Shown here piece by piece: positions 34,680-43,430 of a stretch of 64,000 nt of DNA. The stretch covers positions 248,001 through 312,000 of the forward strand of contig CAJTFL010000004.1 in the NCBI GenBank assembly GCA_910575565.1. The letters are read 5' to 3'. Under the pieces are notes generated by a model that saw only the letters and a list, made by a program, of their open reading frames with translations, was not told where the DNA came from and did not search any database. Positions within the stretch are counted from its first letter, which is position 1. Each line of letters starts with the position of its first letter. Position numbers and translations under genes: made by a program. This DNA is from Lachnospiraceae bacterium (GTDB lineage Bacteria > Bacillota > Clostridia > Lachnospirales > Lachnospiraceae).

Positions 34680-35141
34680 TCACGTCTTTCCTTCATACCG
34701 TTCTATCCTGCATTGATGTTTTCTTTCCCCTGGCAAAGCTTCCCGGTCATAACTGATTCCTACCAGAAGGATATCACTGCCATATCCTTTAACTGCCCTT
34801 TGGATATAAGGGATAACCTCTGTAATTGAAGATTCCCCGATTATTCCCGTCATATCCAGATAAATTACATCATACCGGTTCAAATGTTCGCGGTATTGCG
34901 TATCATCCGCAATGTCCAAATCATGGAAAAGTTCCGCTGAATTACACGTTTTGTCATAGTAAGCACATAGCATTTTCGCCGCGAAGGATTTCCCAAAACG
35001 TCGGGGCCTGCTGACGCAGGTCAAACGTCTTGGCGTATCGATTGTCTGGTTAATTAACCGGATAAGTCCTGTTTTATCCACATAGAGATCATTCCGAATC
35101 CCGGAAAATCCGCTGTTGCCCGGATTTACATAATTTCCCAT
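34680..35141 (-). pseudogene. AAA-ATPase-like protein with a large internal deletion
   Basis: A 153-residue frame. Residues 1-120 are the N terminus of the clostridial AAA-ATPase-like family: NPGNSGFSGIRNDLYVDKTG, then VSRPRRFGKSFAAKMLCAYY (Walker A type, arginine-rich) and VIYLDMTGII (Walker B strand). It jumps directly to a C-terminal ending, LLVGISYDREALPGERKHQC then RIERY, that normally closes a PD-(D/E)XK nuclease domain several hundred residues later. So the sensor and nuclease parts are missing, in frame. Start ATG 35139-35141 has AGGAG upstream. A second open frame (34616-34696, MKERREKDAEARMKKKK) overlaps its end. Possibly a dead gene. Confidence 0.75.
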
Positions 35142-35195
35142 TATCCATCTCCTTCCAAACGCGGCTATCCCTGCTGACAAAACCTGTTACAGCGC

Positions 35196-35615
35196 TTATG
35201 CTCTAATTTCCCGCAGCACGATCTGGCAGACCTGCTGCAGGTATTCGCTTAAGGGCGCTTCCTTACATCCTACAATCATATGGTTGCAGCGGTTAATCGG
35301 AATTAAAATCTTATAGGCAGGGCTTGACCCTATGGCCGTGGCGATTGCCGGGGTGATTTCCCCCAGCAGGGAATTTGCAATCACAATCCCCACAGGGCCA
35401 ATGATCATATCCGCATCCCTGGAATTTACAATCACCGGGTTTTCCCCGGTAGCGCCGTAATCCGCCCCGGCCTTCATCATCGCCAGCGTGGCATTGCTGT
35501 TGGTTCCAATCCCATATAGCTCAAAGGGATACGGTTCCTGGCAGCTTTTTTTCAGCTGCTCAATAATCGATTTTCCCATCCGGCCTCCCTGGCCGTCGAT
35601 CACAAGAATTTTCAT
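35196..35615 (-). CDS. DUF3842 family protein
   Basis: A 139-residue protein of a family of unknown function common in Clostridia. It starts with a Rossmann-like strand and glycine loop, KILVIDGQGGRMGKSIIEQL, then LYGIGTNSNATLAMMKAGAD, then IGPVGIVIANSLLGEITPAIATAIG. This suggests nucleotide or dinucleotide binding. Two bases of its ATG region overlap the end of the Uma2 gene (4 bp), so they are co-translated. Possibly part of the opp-recJ-glyA transcript. Confidence 0.88.
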   Translation of the reverse strand: MKILVIDGQGGRMGKSIIEQLKKSCQEPYPFELYGIGTNSNATLAMMKAGADYGATGENPVIVNSRDADMIIGPVGIVIANSLLGEITPAIATAIGSSPAYKILIPINRCNHMIVGCKEAPLSEYLQQVCQIVLREIRA

Positions 35616-36160
35616 GGGGATACAAGCCTTTCTACATTAATGGTCAGATCGCCATAAATACATACCGGAATATCGTCTTCAAAATTATACTGGTTAGAAT
35701 GTCTCTCCTGCTCAAAATCGTAAACCATTACGGTCTTTTTCTGGGGATTAACGATCCAGCATTCCCGAACTCCTGCTGTACGGTATTTAAACAGCTTTAT
35801 GCCATAATCCCGCTGCGGATCCGAAGGGGAAGTTACTTCAATGATCCAATCCGGCGCTCCATTGCAGCCGTATTCATCCAACTTATTCCTGTTGCAAATG
35901 ACCGAAACATCCGGCTCAACGTAGTTTTTCTCGTCCGCATCCAAAAATACCGCAAACGGAGCAGGATAGACCTTGCAGGAGCCGCCGTGGGAATCGATAT
36001 ACTGCCCGATTATTTTTGTGAATTGGCTTACAATCTCCTGATGCATCCTTCTTGGCGAATCCATATAGTAAATCTTCCCATCAATCAGTTCGGCTCTCTG
36101 GCCTTCCGGCAGGGCATAAATATCTTCTATGGTATAACCGCTTTCTTGCCTTAATTCCAT
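35612..36160 (-). CDS. Uma2 family endonuclease (DUF820)
   Basis: A 182-residue PD-(D/E)XK-fold nuclease of the Uma2 family. Typical segments are PEGQRAELIDGKIYYM, YVEPDVSVICNRNKL (catalytic Asp) and PDWIIEVTSPSDPQRDYGIKLFKYRTAGVRECWIVNP (catalytic Glu in IEV). Uma2 proteins are abundant in some genomes; their roles are poorly defined, with possible links to mobile DNA. It starts nine bases after glyA ends and overlaps DUF3842. Confidence 0.9.
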   Translation of the reverse strand: MELRQESGYTIEDIYALPEGQRAELIDGKIYYMDSPRRMHQEIVSQFTKIIGQYIDSHGGSCKVYPAPFAVFLDADEKNYVEPDVSVICNRNKLDEYGCNGAPDWIIEVTSPSDPQRDYGIKLFKYRTAGVRECWIVNPQKKTVMVYDFEQERHSNQYNFEDDIPVCIYGDLTINVERLVSP

Positions 36161-36169
36161 ATGTGCACC

Positions 36170-37417
36170 TTACACATACAGCGGGTACTTCTTGCAAATC
36201 TTCTCCACCTCGCCCCGGATCTCATCCGCCTTACTTTCAAAATCCGCAGCCGCCAGCCAAATGCACTTTGCAATCGGCTCCATATCCTCTTCCACCAGCC
36301 CTCTGGTGGTGACAGCCGGGGTTCCGATGCGGACGCCGGAAGTGACGAAGGGGCTTCTGGGATCATTGGGAACCGTGTTTTTATTCAACGTGATAAACAC
36401 CTGGTCGCACCGATTCTGCAGCTCCTTGCCGGACACCTCCATGCCCCTAAGATCCACCAGCATCAGATGGTTGTCCGTGCCTCCGGTAAGGATCTTAAAG
36501 CCTTCCTTCTCCAAAGCCTCCGCTAATGCCTTGGCGTTTTTCACCACCTGCTCCTGGTAGGCCTTAAACTCCGGCTTTAAGGCTTCCCCAAAGCACACCG
36601 CCTTGCCTGCGATAATATGCTCCAAAGGCCCCCCTTGGGTTCCCGGGAAAATGGCCTTGTTAAAGTTAAACTTATCCGCCGCTTCCTGGTTTGCCAGGAT
36701 CATCCCGCCTCTGGGGCCCCTTAGCGTCTTATGGGTGGTAGTCGTCACCACATGGGCGTAAGGGATGGGGCTTGGATGGATGCCTGCAGCCACTAACCCG
36801 GCGATATGAGCCATATCCACCATCAAATACGCGCCGCACTTATCCGCAATCTGGCGGAACCGCTTAAAATCGATTATCCTGGCGTAAGCGCTGGCTCCCG
36901 CCACAATCAATTTCGGCTTATTCTCCATGGCAAGGCGCTCTACCTCGTCATAGTCAATGAATCCTTCCGAATCCACCCCGTAAGGCACGATATGGAAATA
37001 CAGGCCGGAAAAGTTCACCGGTGAGCCGTGGGTTAAATGGCCGCCGCAGTCTAAGCTCATGCCCATAACCGTGTCCCCTGGCTTTAACATGGCTAAAAAT
37101 ACCGCCATATTGGCCTGTGCGCCGGAATGGGGCTGAACATTGGCGTAATCACAGCCAAACAGCTTTTTCGCCCGCTCTATGGCAATGGTTTCCACCACGT
37201 CCACGCACTCACAGCCGCCGTAATACCGCTTCCCGGAATACCCCTCCGCATATTTGTTGGTCAGCACCGTGCCCATAGCCATCATCACCGGCTCCGACAC
37301 GATATTTTCCGATGCAATCAGCTCCAGGTTCCTTCTCTGCCTGGACGCCTCTGCCTGGATAGCCTGTCCCACTTCCTCATCATACTGGGTGATAAAATCC
37401 ATTACCTGATTGACCAT
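36170..37417 (-). CDS. glyA: Serine hydroxymethyltransferase
   Basis: A 415-residue PLP enzyme that interconverts serine and glycine and charges tetrahydrofolate with a one-carbon unit. The PLP lysine is Lys230 in [16 protein letters not shown]. Other fixed points are [40 protein letters not shown] and [13 protein letters not shown]. It is placed after recJ (63 bp gap) and before Uma2 on the same strand. No glycine riboswitch is visible. Confidence 0.97.
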   Translation of the reverse strand: MVNQVMDFITQYDEEVGQAIQAEASRQRRNLELIASENIVSEPVMMAMGTVLTNKYAEGYSGKRYYGGCECVDVVETIAIERAKKLFGCDYANVQPHSGAQANMAVFLAMLKPGDTVMGMSLDCGGHLTHGSPVNFSGLYFHIVPYGVDSEGFIDYDEVERLAMENKPKLIVAGASAYARIIDFKRFRQIADKCGAYLMVDMAHIAGLVAAGIHPSPIPYAHVVTTTTHKTLRGPRGGMILANQEAADKFNFNKAIFPGTQGGPLEHIIAGKAVCFGEALKPEFKAYQEQVVKNAKALAEALEKEGFKILTGGTDNHLMLVDLRGMEVSGKELQNRCDQVFITLNKNTVPNDPRSPFVTSGVRIGTPAVTTRGLVEEDMEPIAKCIWLAAADFESKADEIRGEVEKICKKYPLYV

Positions 37418-37480
37418 TATTCTACCTCGCTTCCTTGAATTAAAAAACGCTTAAGAATACCTCTTATCTATTATTACGCT

Positions 37481-39202
37481 TTATCCCACAAACCGATACT
37501 GGCGCACAATTACCTGGATGCTCCTGTTCCCATTATACGCATTTATTTCCGGATAATAAACCACATCCATAAACTGGCTTTCGCCCTTCTCTTCCATAAA
37601 AGCATCCCCGTCCCCAAACCATCTGGCTTCCATGGCACAGCCCGAATCCGTAACCAGGGTAAGCATCACCACATTCCGGTTCTTTCCCGCCACCCTGGCG
37701 CAGTGGATCCTTAAATGCTTCTGGGCAAACTGGGGGCGCTCGTTTCCCTGGCCAAAAGGCTCCAAAAGGCTTAATTCCTGGATTAACGCCTCCGTAACAT
37801 ATTCAAACGGCATGGCCACGTCGATCCAGATCTTCTCGACAAACGATTCTTCCGTCAGCTTCTTTCTGGCGTTCTCATTAAGCCTTTTCCGCAGCTCATC
37901 TACCTTCCCTTCCGCCAAAGACAGCCCGGCAGCCATAGGATGCCCGCCAAACCTTTCCAGCAGATCCTGCACCTCCGCCAGGCCTTCAAACATATGGTAG
38001 CCCTCAATGGAGCGGCCGGAGCCTTTTACCCACTCTTCCCCTTTCGTCAGGACGAGGGCTGGCTTATGGTATCTCTCCCTCAGCCTTCCCGCCACAATGC
38101 CTGCCAGGGATTCATGGCAGCCTGGAAGATAGACAACCAGCACCCAGTCTTCCTGATACCGTTCTTCCACCTGGGCGGCGGCCTCCTCCACCCCCTGGGC
38201 GGTCATGGCCTTGCGGGTGTCATTTAACTCCTTTAGCTTTTCGGAAAGCTTATCCGCTTCCTCTTCATCCTGGGAAAGCAGAAGGCTTAAGGCCAGCTTT
38301 GCCGTCTTAAGCCGCCCGCTGGCATTTAAGCAAGGGCCGATGACAAAGCCAATATGGTAAGCCGTAAGCCTGTCCCGATCCAGGTTATTTTTTTCCATCA
38401 GCTTCCTAAGCCCTAAATTCCCTGTCCGGCCCATCCGTTTTAAGCCTTCCTTAACCACAATCCGGTTTTCATCCTGGAGCTTCATCACGTCCCCCACCGT
38501 CGCCAGGGCCGCAAACTCCATCAATTCCAGCCATTCCTCCTGAGGAATGCCGAAAATCCGGTATAACGCCTTAACCAGTTTATAGGCCACCATCCCGCCG
38601 CAGATCTCCGGGTAAGGATAACGGCTGTCCCTCCGCTTAGGGTTTACCACCGCGGCGGCTTTGGGGAGCAAATCCTCTCCTTTATCATCCTGGCGGATAT
38701 CGTGGTGATCCGTGACAATCACCGTCAGCCCCAGCTCACCGGCCAGCCCTATCTCATCAATGGCGGCAATTCCGTTATCACAAGTTAAGATCGTGTCGAT
38801 CCCATCATCCGCCGCTGCCTGGATGATGGACTTATTGATCCCGTAGCCGTCCTTAATCCGATCCGGGATCTCGTAGTCCGCCTTTGCCCCTGTCCGCCTT
38901 AAGGCCTGGTACAGCAGGTAAGTGGAGCAGATCCCATCGATATCGTAATCCCCTACAATGCGGATCCTCTTTCCCTCTTCGATCTTTCTTTGAAGGATTT
39001 CCAGCGCCTTTCCCATGTCCGGCAGCAGCATCGGTTCATACAGATCCTCCACCGTCCCCTTTAGATACTGGTATATGGCGTCCATCCCGCAAACATCCCG
39101 GTTGCGCATAATCCTGGCGGTAACGGGACTTATGCCAAAAGCCGCCCCGATACCGTTAAAATCCGCTTTTTTGGTCCGTACCATCCACTGTGTCTGGCTC
39201 AT
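37481..39202 (-). CDS. recJ: Single-stranded-DNA exonuclease RecJ
   Basis: A 573-residue 5'-3' ssDNA exonuclease of recombination and mismatch repair. The DHH phosphoesterase motifs are GDYDIDG (Asp85, Asp87, Asp89) and TDHHDI (Asp165-His-His167), with NP-x-R in AAVVNPKRRDS. The DHHA1 domain has GGHPMAAG. An OB-like C-terminal region follows. The length is near the normal 560-570. Start ATG is 11 bp after oppF. Confidence 0.95.
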   Translation of the reverse strand: MSQTQWMVRTKKADFNGIGAAFGISPVTARIMRNRDVCGMDAIYQYLKGTVEDLYEPMLLPDMGKALEILQRKIEEGKRIRIVGDYDIDGICSTYLLYQALRRTGAKADYEIPDRIKDGYGINKSIIQAAADDGIDTILTCDNGIAAIDEIGLAGELGLTVIVTDHHDIRQDDKGEDLLPKAAAVVNPKRRDSRYPYPEICGGMVAYKLVKALYRIFGIPQEEWLELMEFAALATVGDVMKLQDENRIVVKEGLKRMGRTGNLGLRKLMEKNNLDRDRLTAYHIGFVIGPCLNASGRLKTAKLALSLLLSQDEEEADKLSEKLKELNDTRKAMTAQGVEEAAAQVEERYQEDWVLVVYLPGCHESLAGIVAGRLRERYHKPALVLTKGEEWVKGSGRSIEGYHMFEGLAEVQDLLERFGGHPMAAGLSLAEGKVDELRKRLNENARKKLTEESFVEKIWIDVAMPFEYVTEALIQELSLLEPFGQGNERPQFAQKHLRIHCARVAGKNRNVVMLTLVTDSGCAMEARWFGDGDAFMEEKGESQFMDVVYYPEINAYNGNRSIQVIVRQYRFVG

Positions 39203-39213
39203 CTTCCCCTCCG

Positions 39214-40254
39214 TTAGCTTTCAAGCCCGTCTAAAGGAAAATGGCAAAACACCTGCCGATCTCCCGCCTGTATGCAGGGCGGCACTTCTTTCCTGCAGAT
39301 CTCCTTGGCATAGGGACAGCGGGTATGGAACCGGCAGCCGGAAGGCGGATTTACCGGGCTTGGGATCTCCCCGGTAAGCAGCTGCTTCTCCTCGTTCCTA
39401 AGCTTAGGATCCGCCTTGGGGATAGCATCCAAAAGGAACTTGGTATACGGGTGGAGGGGATTCTCATAAAGCTCATCCGTATCCCCAATCTCACATACCA
39501 TCCCTAGGAACATGACGCACACCCGATCCGCGATAAACTTCACCACGCTTAAGTCGTGGGAGATAAATAAATACGTAAGCTGATACCCGTCCTGAAGATC
39601 CTTTAGCAAATTCAGCACCTGAGACTGAATGGACACGTCCAGGGCGGACACCGGCTCATCACACACAATCAGCTTCGGCCTTAAGGCGATGGCCCGGGCA
39701 ATCCCAATCCTCTGCCGCTGGCCGCCGGAAAACTGGTGGGGATAACGGTTAATGAATTCCGTGGGAATCCCCACCTCCTTCATCAGCTCCCTTACCTGCT
39801 CTTCCAGCTCCTGCTTATCTTTGGCCATCCCATAGGTGGTCAGCGGCTCCGCAATAATCTGCCTTACATTCATCCTGGGATTTAAGGAGGCGTAAGGATC
39901 CTGGAAAATCAGCTGCATCTGCCTGCGGTAGGGGGCAAACTCCTTTTCCTTCATGGAAGCAAACTCCGTGCCTTCAAAAAACAAGCTTCCCGAAGTCGCC
40001 GGAATCAGCCGGATCAGCGTCCGTCCCAGGGTGCTTTTCCCGCAGCCGGACTCCCCCACTAAGGCCAGGGTTTCCCCCTCGTAAATGGTTAGATTCACCC
40101 CGGATACGGCATGAACCACCTGCCTGCCCCGCCTGCCGTTTACCAGGGGAAATTCCTTCACCAGATCCCTGGCCTCTAAAAGAGCCCTGCGGCCTTCCTT
40201 TCCCTTTTCTCCGGCCGCTCCTGCCCTTCCTTTCTCTCTCTTCTCTTCCGCCAT
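39214..40254 (-). CDS. oppF: Oligopeptide ABC transporter ATPase OppF
   Basis: A 346-residue peripheral ATPase energising peptide uptake. Walker [11 protein letters not shown]-loop LIFQDPYASLNPRM, signature FSGGQRQRIGIARA, Walker B IVCDEPVSALDVS and the switch His in FISHDLS are intact. The Opp/Dpp-specific C-terminal tail has SGCRFHTRCPYAKEIC. A charged N-terminal extension (AEEKREKGRAGAAGEKGKEG) is unusual. The start ATG overlaps the oppD stop. Confidence 0.95.
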   Translation of the reverse strand: MAEEKREKGRAGAAGEKGKEGRRALLEARDLVKEFPLVNGRRGRQVVHAVSGVNLTIYEGETLALVGESGCGKSTLGRTLIRLIPATSGSLFFEGTEFASMKEKEFAPYRRQMQLIFQDPYASLNPRMNVRQIIAEPLTTYGMAKDKQELEEQVRELMKEVGIPTEFINRYPHQFSGGQRQRIGIARAIALRPKLIVCDEPVSALDVSIQSQVLNLLKDLQDGYQLTYLFISHDLSVVKFIADRVCVMFLGMVCEIGDTDELYENPLHPYTKFLLDAIPKADPKLRNEEKQLLTGEIPSPVNPPSGCRFHTRCPYAKEICRKEVPPCIQAGDRQVFCHFPLDGLES

Positions 40255-41237
40255 CAGCCCTTCACCTCGCCTTCATACCGGAAACACCGCACCTTATGCC
40301 CCTTTCCGGTTTCATAAAGCCCCGGCTTTTCCAAAAAGCACTGCTCCGTCGCCTGGTCGCACCGGTTGCAGAAATTGCAGCCCTTGGGCAGATGGAGGAG
40401 GTTGGGCACTACTCCCTCGATGGTGTAAAGCCGCTCTTCCTTTGTATCCAGCTTGGGGATGGATTTTAACAGCCCCTGGGTATAGGGATGCCTTGTCCGC
40501 TCAAACAGTTCAAATGTTTCCGCCTGCTCCATCACATTCCCTGCATACATCACGTACACATAGTCGCAGACCTCCGCCACCACGCCCATATTGTGAGTGA
40601 TCAGGATAATAGAAGTCCCCAGCTCGTCCCTCAGCCGCTTCATCAGCCGCAGGATCTGGGCCTCAATGGTCACATCCAGGGCCGTGGTGGGCTCGTCGGC
40701 GATCATCACCTTGGGGCGGCAGACCATGGCCATCCCAATCATCACCCTTTGGCGCAGGCCGCCGGAAAGCTGGTGGGGAAACGACCGATACCGCTTTTCC
40801 GGCTCCGGGATCCCCACCTCCTTAAAAATATCGATTACCCTTTGCTTTGCCTCTTCCTTGCTCACCTTCTGATGCAGAAGGATAGCCTCCTGCACCTGCT
40901 TGCCTACCGGGTATACCGGGTTTAAGGAGGTCATCGGCTCCTGGAAAATCATAGAAATTTCATTGCCCCGGATCTTTGACAGCTCTTTCCTGGACAGATG
41001 GGTAATATCCCTGCCCTCCAGCAAAATCTTTCCGTCCACCACCCGGCCCGGATGGCGCAGAAGCCCCATAACCGACATGGCCGTCATGCTTTTCCCACAG
41101 CCCGATTCCCCCACCAGGCCGATAATTTTCCCCGGCGGCACATCGATGGACACCCCGTCCACCGCCGGAACCACGCCCTTAGAGGTAAAGAAATGGGATT
41201 TTAAATTGCTAATCTGAAGCGCCAGCTCATCACTCAT
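40254..41237 (-). CDS. oppD: Oligopeptide ABC transporter ATPase OppD
   Basis: A 327-residue partner ATPase of OppF. Walker [11 protein letters not shown]-loop [17 protein letters not shown], signature [15 protein letters not shown], Walker [14 protein letters not shown] and the switch His in ITHNMGV are complete. The cysteine tail [13 protein letters not shown] is the Opp/Dpp type and may hold a [4Fe-4S] cluster as in some relatives. The gene is 12 bp behind oppC. Confidence 0.95.
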   Translation of the reverse strand: MSDELALQISNLKSHFFTSKGVVPAVDGVSIDVPPGKIIGLVGESGCGKSMTAMSVMGLLRHPGRVVDGKILLEGRDITHLSRKELSKIRGNEISMIFQEPMTSLNPVYPVGKQVQEAILLHQKVSKEEAKQRVIDIFKEVGIPEPEKRYRSFPHQLSGGLRQRVMIGMAMVCRPKVMIADEPTTALDVTIEAQILRLMKRLRDELGTSIILITHNMGVVAEVCDYVYVMYAGNVMEQAETFELFERTRHPYTQGLLKSIPKLDTKEERLYTIEGVVPNLLHLPKGCNFCNRCDQATEQCFLEKPGLYETGKGHKVRCFRYEGEVKG

Positions 41238-41249
41238 CCTTCTTCCCTC

Positions 41250-42176
41250 CTACTGTTCTTTCAGGTATGGATCCAATACATCCCTTAAGCCGTCGCCTAA
41301 GAAATTAAAGGCCATGACGATAATCATAATTGCAATGCTGGGAGCGATGGAAAGCCACGGCTCCGTAAACAAATATTTCTTTCCCCGGACTACTGCCAGG
41401 CCCCAGCTGGCGGATGGCGGCTGGGCTCCTACCCCTAAAAAGCTTAGGGAAGACTCAGACAGGATCGCCGAGGGGATATTTAAGGTAAACAGCACGATCA
41501 GGGATGGCAGGCAGTTTGGCAGGATATGGCGGATCAGGATCGTCCGGCTTTTCACCCCGATGGAACGAGCCGCCTCTACATACTCCGCTTCCTTTAAGGA
41601 TAAGGTCTGGGAGCGGACAATCCTGGCCGTCCCTGCCCAGTTTACCAGGCTTAAGGCGATGAAAATATTCACCAGGCCGCCTCCCATGGTGTACATCACC
41701 ACCATCGCCAAAAGCAGGGAGGGGAACGCCAGCATCACATCCGCCAGCCGCATAATCACAAAGTCAATTTTCCCGCCGTAGTATCCGGCAGCCAGGCCCA
41801 AGGCCGTCCCAATGACCATGGAAATCAGCGTAGGCACAAGGCCTATGGTCAGGGAAATCCTGGCCCCGTAAATAATCCGGCTCAGCATGTCCCGGCCCAG
41901 CTCGTCCGTTCCCAAAAGATGGGCGGCGCTTGGGGTCAGCAGCCGATCCTTTAACGCCTGGGCGTAAGGATCGTAAGGCGACACTAACGGCGCAAACACG
42001 GCCATCAGGATAATCACCACAATCAGCACCGCGGAGAAAGCCGCCAGCTTATTCTGGTGGATCAGCTTCTTCACCTGATCCATCCAGGTTTCCTGCTCCC
42101 CAATCTGATCGGCAGTATCCCTAACCCCCCTGCTTTCCAAGTCTTCCTTTTTCTTTGTTTCTGTTTCACTTGCCAT
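41250..42176 (-). CDS. oppC: Oligopeptide ABC transporter permease OppC
   Basis: A 308-residue permease with about six membrane segments. It opens with a charged cytosolic tail, then NKLAAFSAVLIVVIILMAVF and SPYDPYAQ. The EAA-like loop is EYVEAARSIGVKSRTILIRHILPNCL, which contacts the ATPases. ATG 42174-42176 is preceded by AGGGAGG; a GTG three codons upstream would overlap oppB by 8 bp. OppC and OppB together form the channel. Confidence 0.94.
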   Translation of the reverse strand: MASETETKKKEDLESRGVRDTADQIGEQETWMDQVKKLIHQNKLAAFSAVLIVVIILMAVFAPLVSPYDPYAQALKDRLLTPSAAHLLGTDELGRDMLSRIIYGARISLTIGLVPTLISMVIGTALGLAAGYYGGKIDFVIMRLADVMLAFPSLLLAMVVMYTMGGGLVNIFIALSLVNWAGTARIVRSQTLSLKEAEYVEAARSIGVKSRTILIRHILPNCLPSLIVLFTLNIPSAILSESSLSFLGVGAQPPSASWGLAVVRGKKYLFTEPWLSIAPSIAIMIIVMAFNFLGDGLRDVLDPYLKEQ

Positions 42177-42177
42177 C

Positions 42178-43101
42178 TTACGCACCCTCCCTGATCCTGG
42201 GATCCAGCACGGAATACAGCATATCCGCGATCATATTCCCAATAATAACTAAAATCGTGGTAAAAATAACCGTTCCCTGCAAAAGCGGCATATCCCGGTT
42301 TTCTATGGCATTCACCGCCAGCCGCCCAATCCCCGGTATCCCAAAAACGCTTTCCGTAAGCACCGCGCCGGAAAGCATACTGGAAATCTGCAAAGCCATC
42401 ATGGTGACGACCGGAAGCATGGCGTTCTTTAAGGCATGGCCCACGATCACACCGCTTTCCAGAAGGCCTTTGGCCCTGGCTGTGCGGATATAATCGTCCT
42501 GCATTACCTCCACCAAGTTAGAACGGGTCATCCGGGCAATGCTTCCCGCCGAGTTCCACCCCAGGGCAATGGCCGGAAGAACCATGCAGGCTAAGGAATC
42601 ATAGCCGGAAACCGGAAACCACTTAAACTTAAAGGCAAACAAATACTGCAGCACCAGGGCAATCATAAACACCGGCATGGACACTCCCGCCAAGGCTCCG
42701 CCCATAAACAGCCGGTCTAAAATCCGGTTCTGGTTGATCGCCGCCACAATCCCGGCAGTAATGCCGATAATCCAGGCAATCACCGCCGCGCACACCGACA
42801 GCTTCACCGTATTGGGGAAGGCATCCAGGATAATCTTTGTCACGTTCCGGTTTAACCGGTAAGATGTTCCGAAATCCCCTTTCAGCGCATTTGCCACGTA
42901 TTTGAAAAACTGGACATACAGGGGCTGGTCTAGGCCCATCTCCCTGCTTACCTTGTCAATCACCGCCTGGTTTACGTGCTCCCCCATCATCGTCGTAACC
43001 GGATCCCCCGGCACGATGCGGAGCATAATAAAGATAATCAGCACCACTCCCACCAGTACCGGAATTGCAATCAGAATCCGTTTCAGGATATTCTTTATCA
43101 C
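42178..43101 (-). CDS. oppB: Oligopeptide ABC transporter permease OppB
   Basis: A 307-residue permease. Typical family features are IRPRLL-like KRILIAIPVLVGVVLIIFIM at the N terminus, the RIVPGDPVTTMMGEHV loop, GTSYRLNRNV, and the EAA loop DDYIRTARAKGLLESGVIVGHALKNA. Starts at GTG with GAAAGGGG upstream. It is separated from oppA by 329 bp containing strong hairpins, which would lower its expression relative to the binding protein. Confidence 0.94.
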   Translation of the reverse strand: MIKNILKRILIAIPVLVGVVLIIFIMLRIVPGDPVTTMMGEHVNQAVIDKVSREMGLDQPLYVQFFKYVANALKGDFGTSYRLNRNVTKIILDAFPNTVKLSVCAAVIAWIIGITAGIVAAINQNRILDRLFMGGALAGVSMPVFMIALVLQYLFAFKFKWFPVSGYDSLACMVLPAIALGWNSAGSIARMTRSNLVEVMQDDYIRTARAKGLLESGVIVGHALKNAMLPVVTMMALQISSMLSGAVLTESVFGIPGIGRLAVNAIENRDMPLLQGTVIFTTILVIIGNMIADMLYSVLDPRIREGA

Positions 43102-43154
43102 TGGTAATCCCCTTTCTTGCGCCTGCCATCTTCCATCATCATTTTATGCCTTAT

Positions 43155-43238
43155 GGCATTCTCCCTGTCTCAAGGGGAGGTTCACCGAGACTTCCACTTG
43201 AGACAAAGAGAATGCCTCCGCCTGCAGCAGACGGAGGC
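43155..43238. repeat. Strong nested hairpins between oppA and oppB
   Basis: 43155-43216: GGCATTCTC/GAGAATGCC (9 bp) around GTCTCAAG/CTTGAGAC (8 bp), then a weaker inner stem. A second hairpin GCCTCCG/CGGAGGC spans 43214-43238. On the minus strand no T-run follows, so it resembles an attenuating or mRNA-stabilising structure rather than a full stop. The gap 43102-43430 also contains GAAAATTCGTGC/GCACGATTTTC near 43367-43391. Confidence 0.7.
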
Positions 43239-43263
43239 GTTAAAACGTCTAAGCTTCTATAAT

Positions 43264-43298
43264 GTTCAGCCGCGCCATTCGCAAAATCGCGCCTTACG
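43264..43298. repeat. 34-bp dispersed repeat, copy 2
   Basis: Nearly identical to 5282-5315 (GTTCAGCCGCGCCATTCGCA and following bases to TTACG), in the same orientation. Located in the oppA-oppB gap. No function known. Confidence 0.6.
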
Positions 43299-43430
43299 GC
43301 GCTTTCCGCTGCCTACGCAGCTTTTTTGCTCATAAACCGGCGCTCCCTCAGCGGAAACCGATAGATGAAAATTCGTGCAAGCACGATTTTCACCTATGCG
43401 ATTCCCGCTGGCCAAACGGTAAGATAAAAA

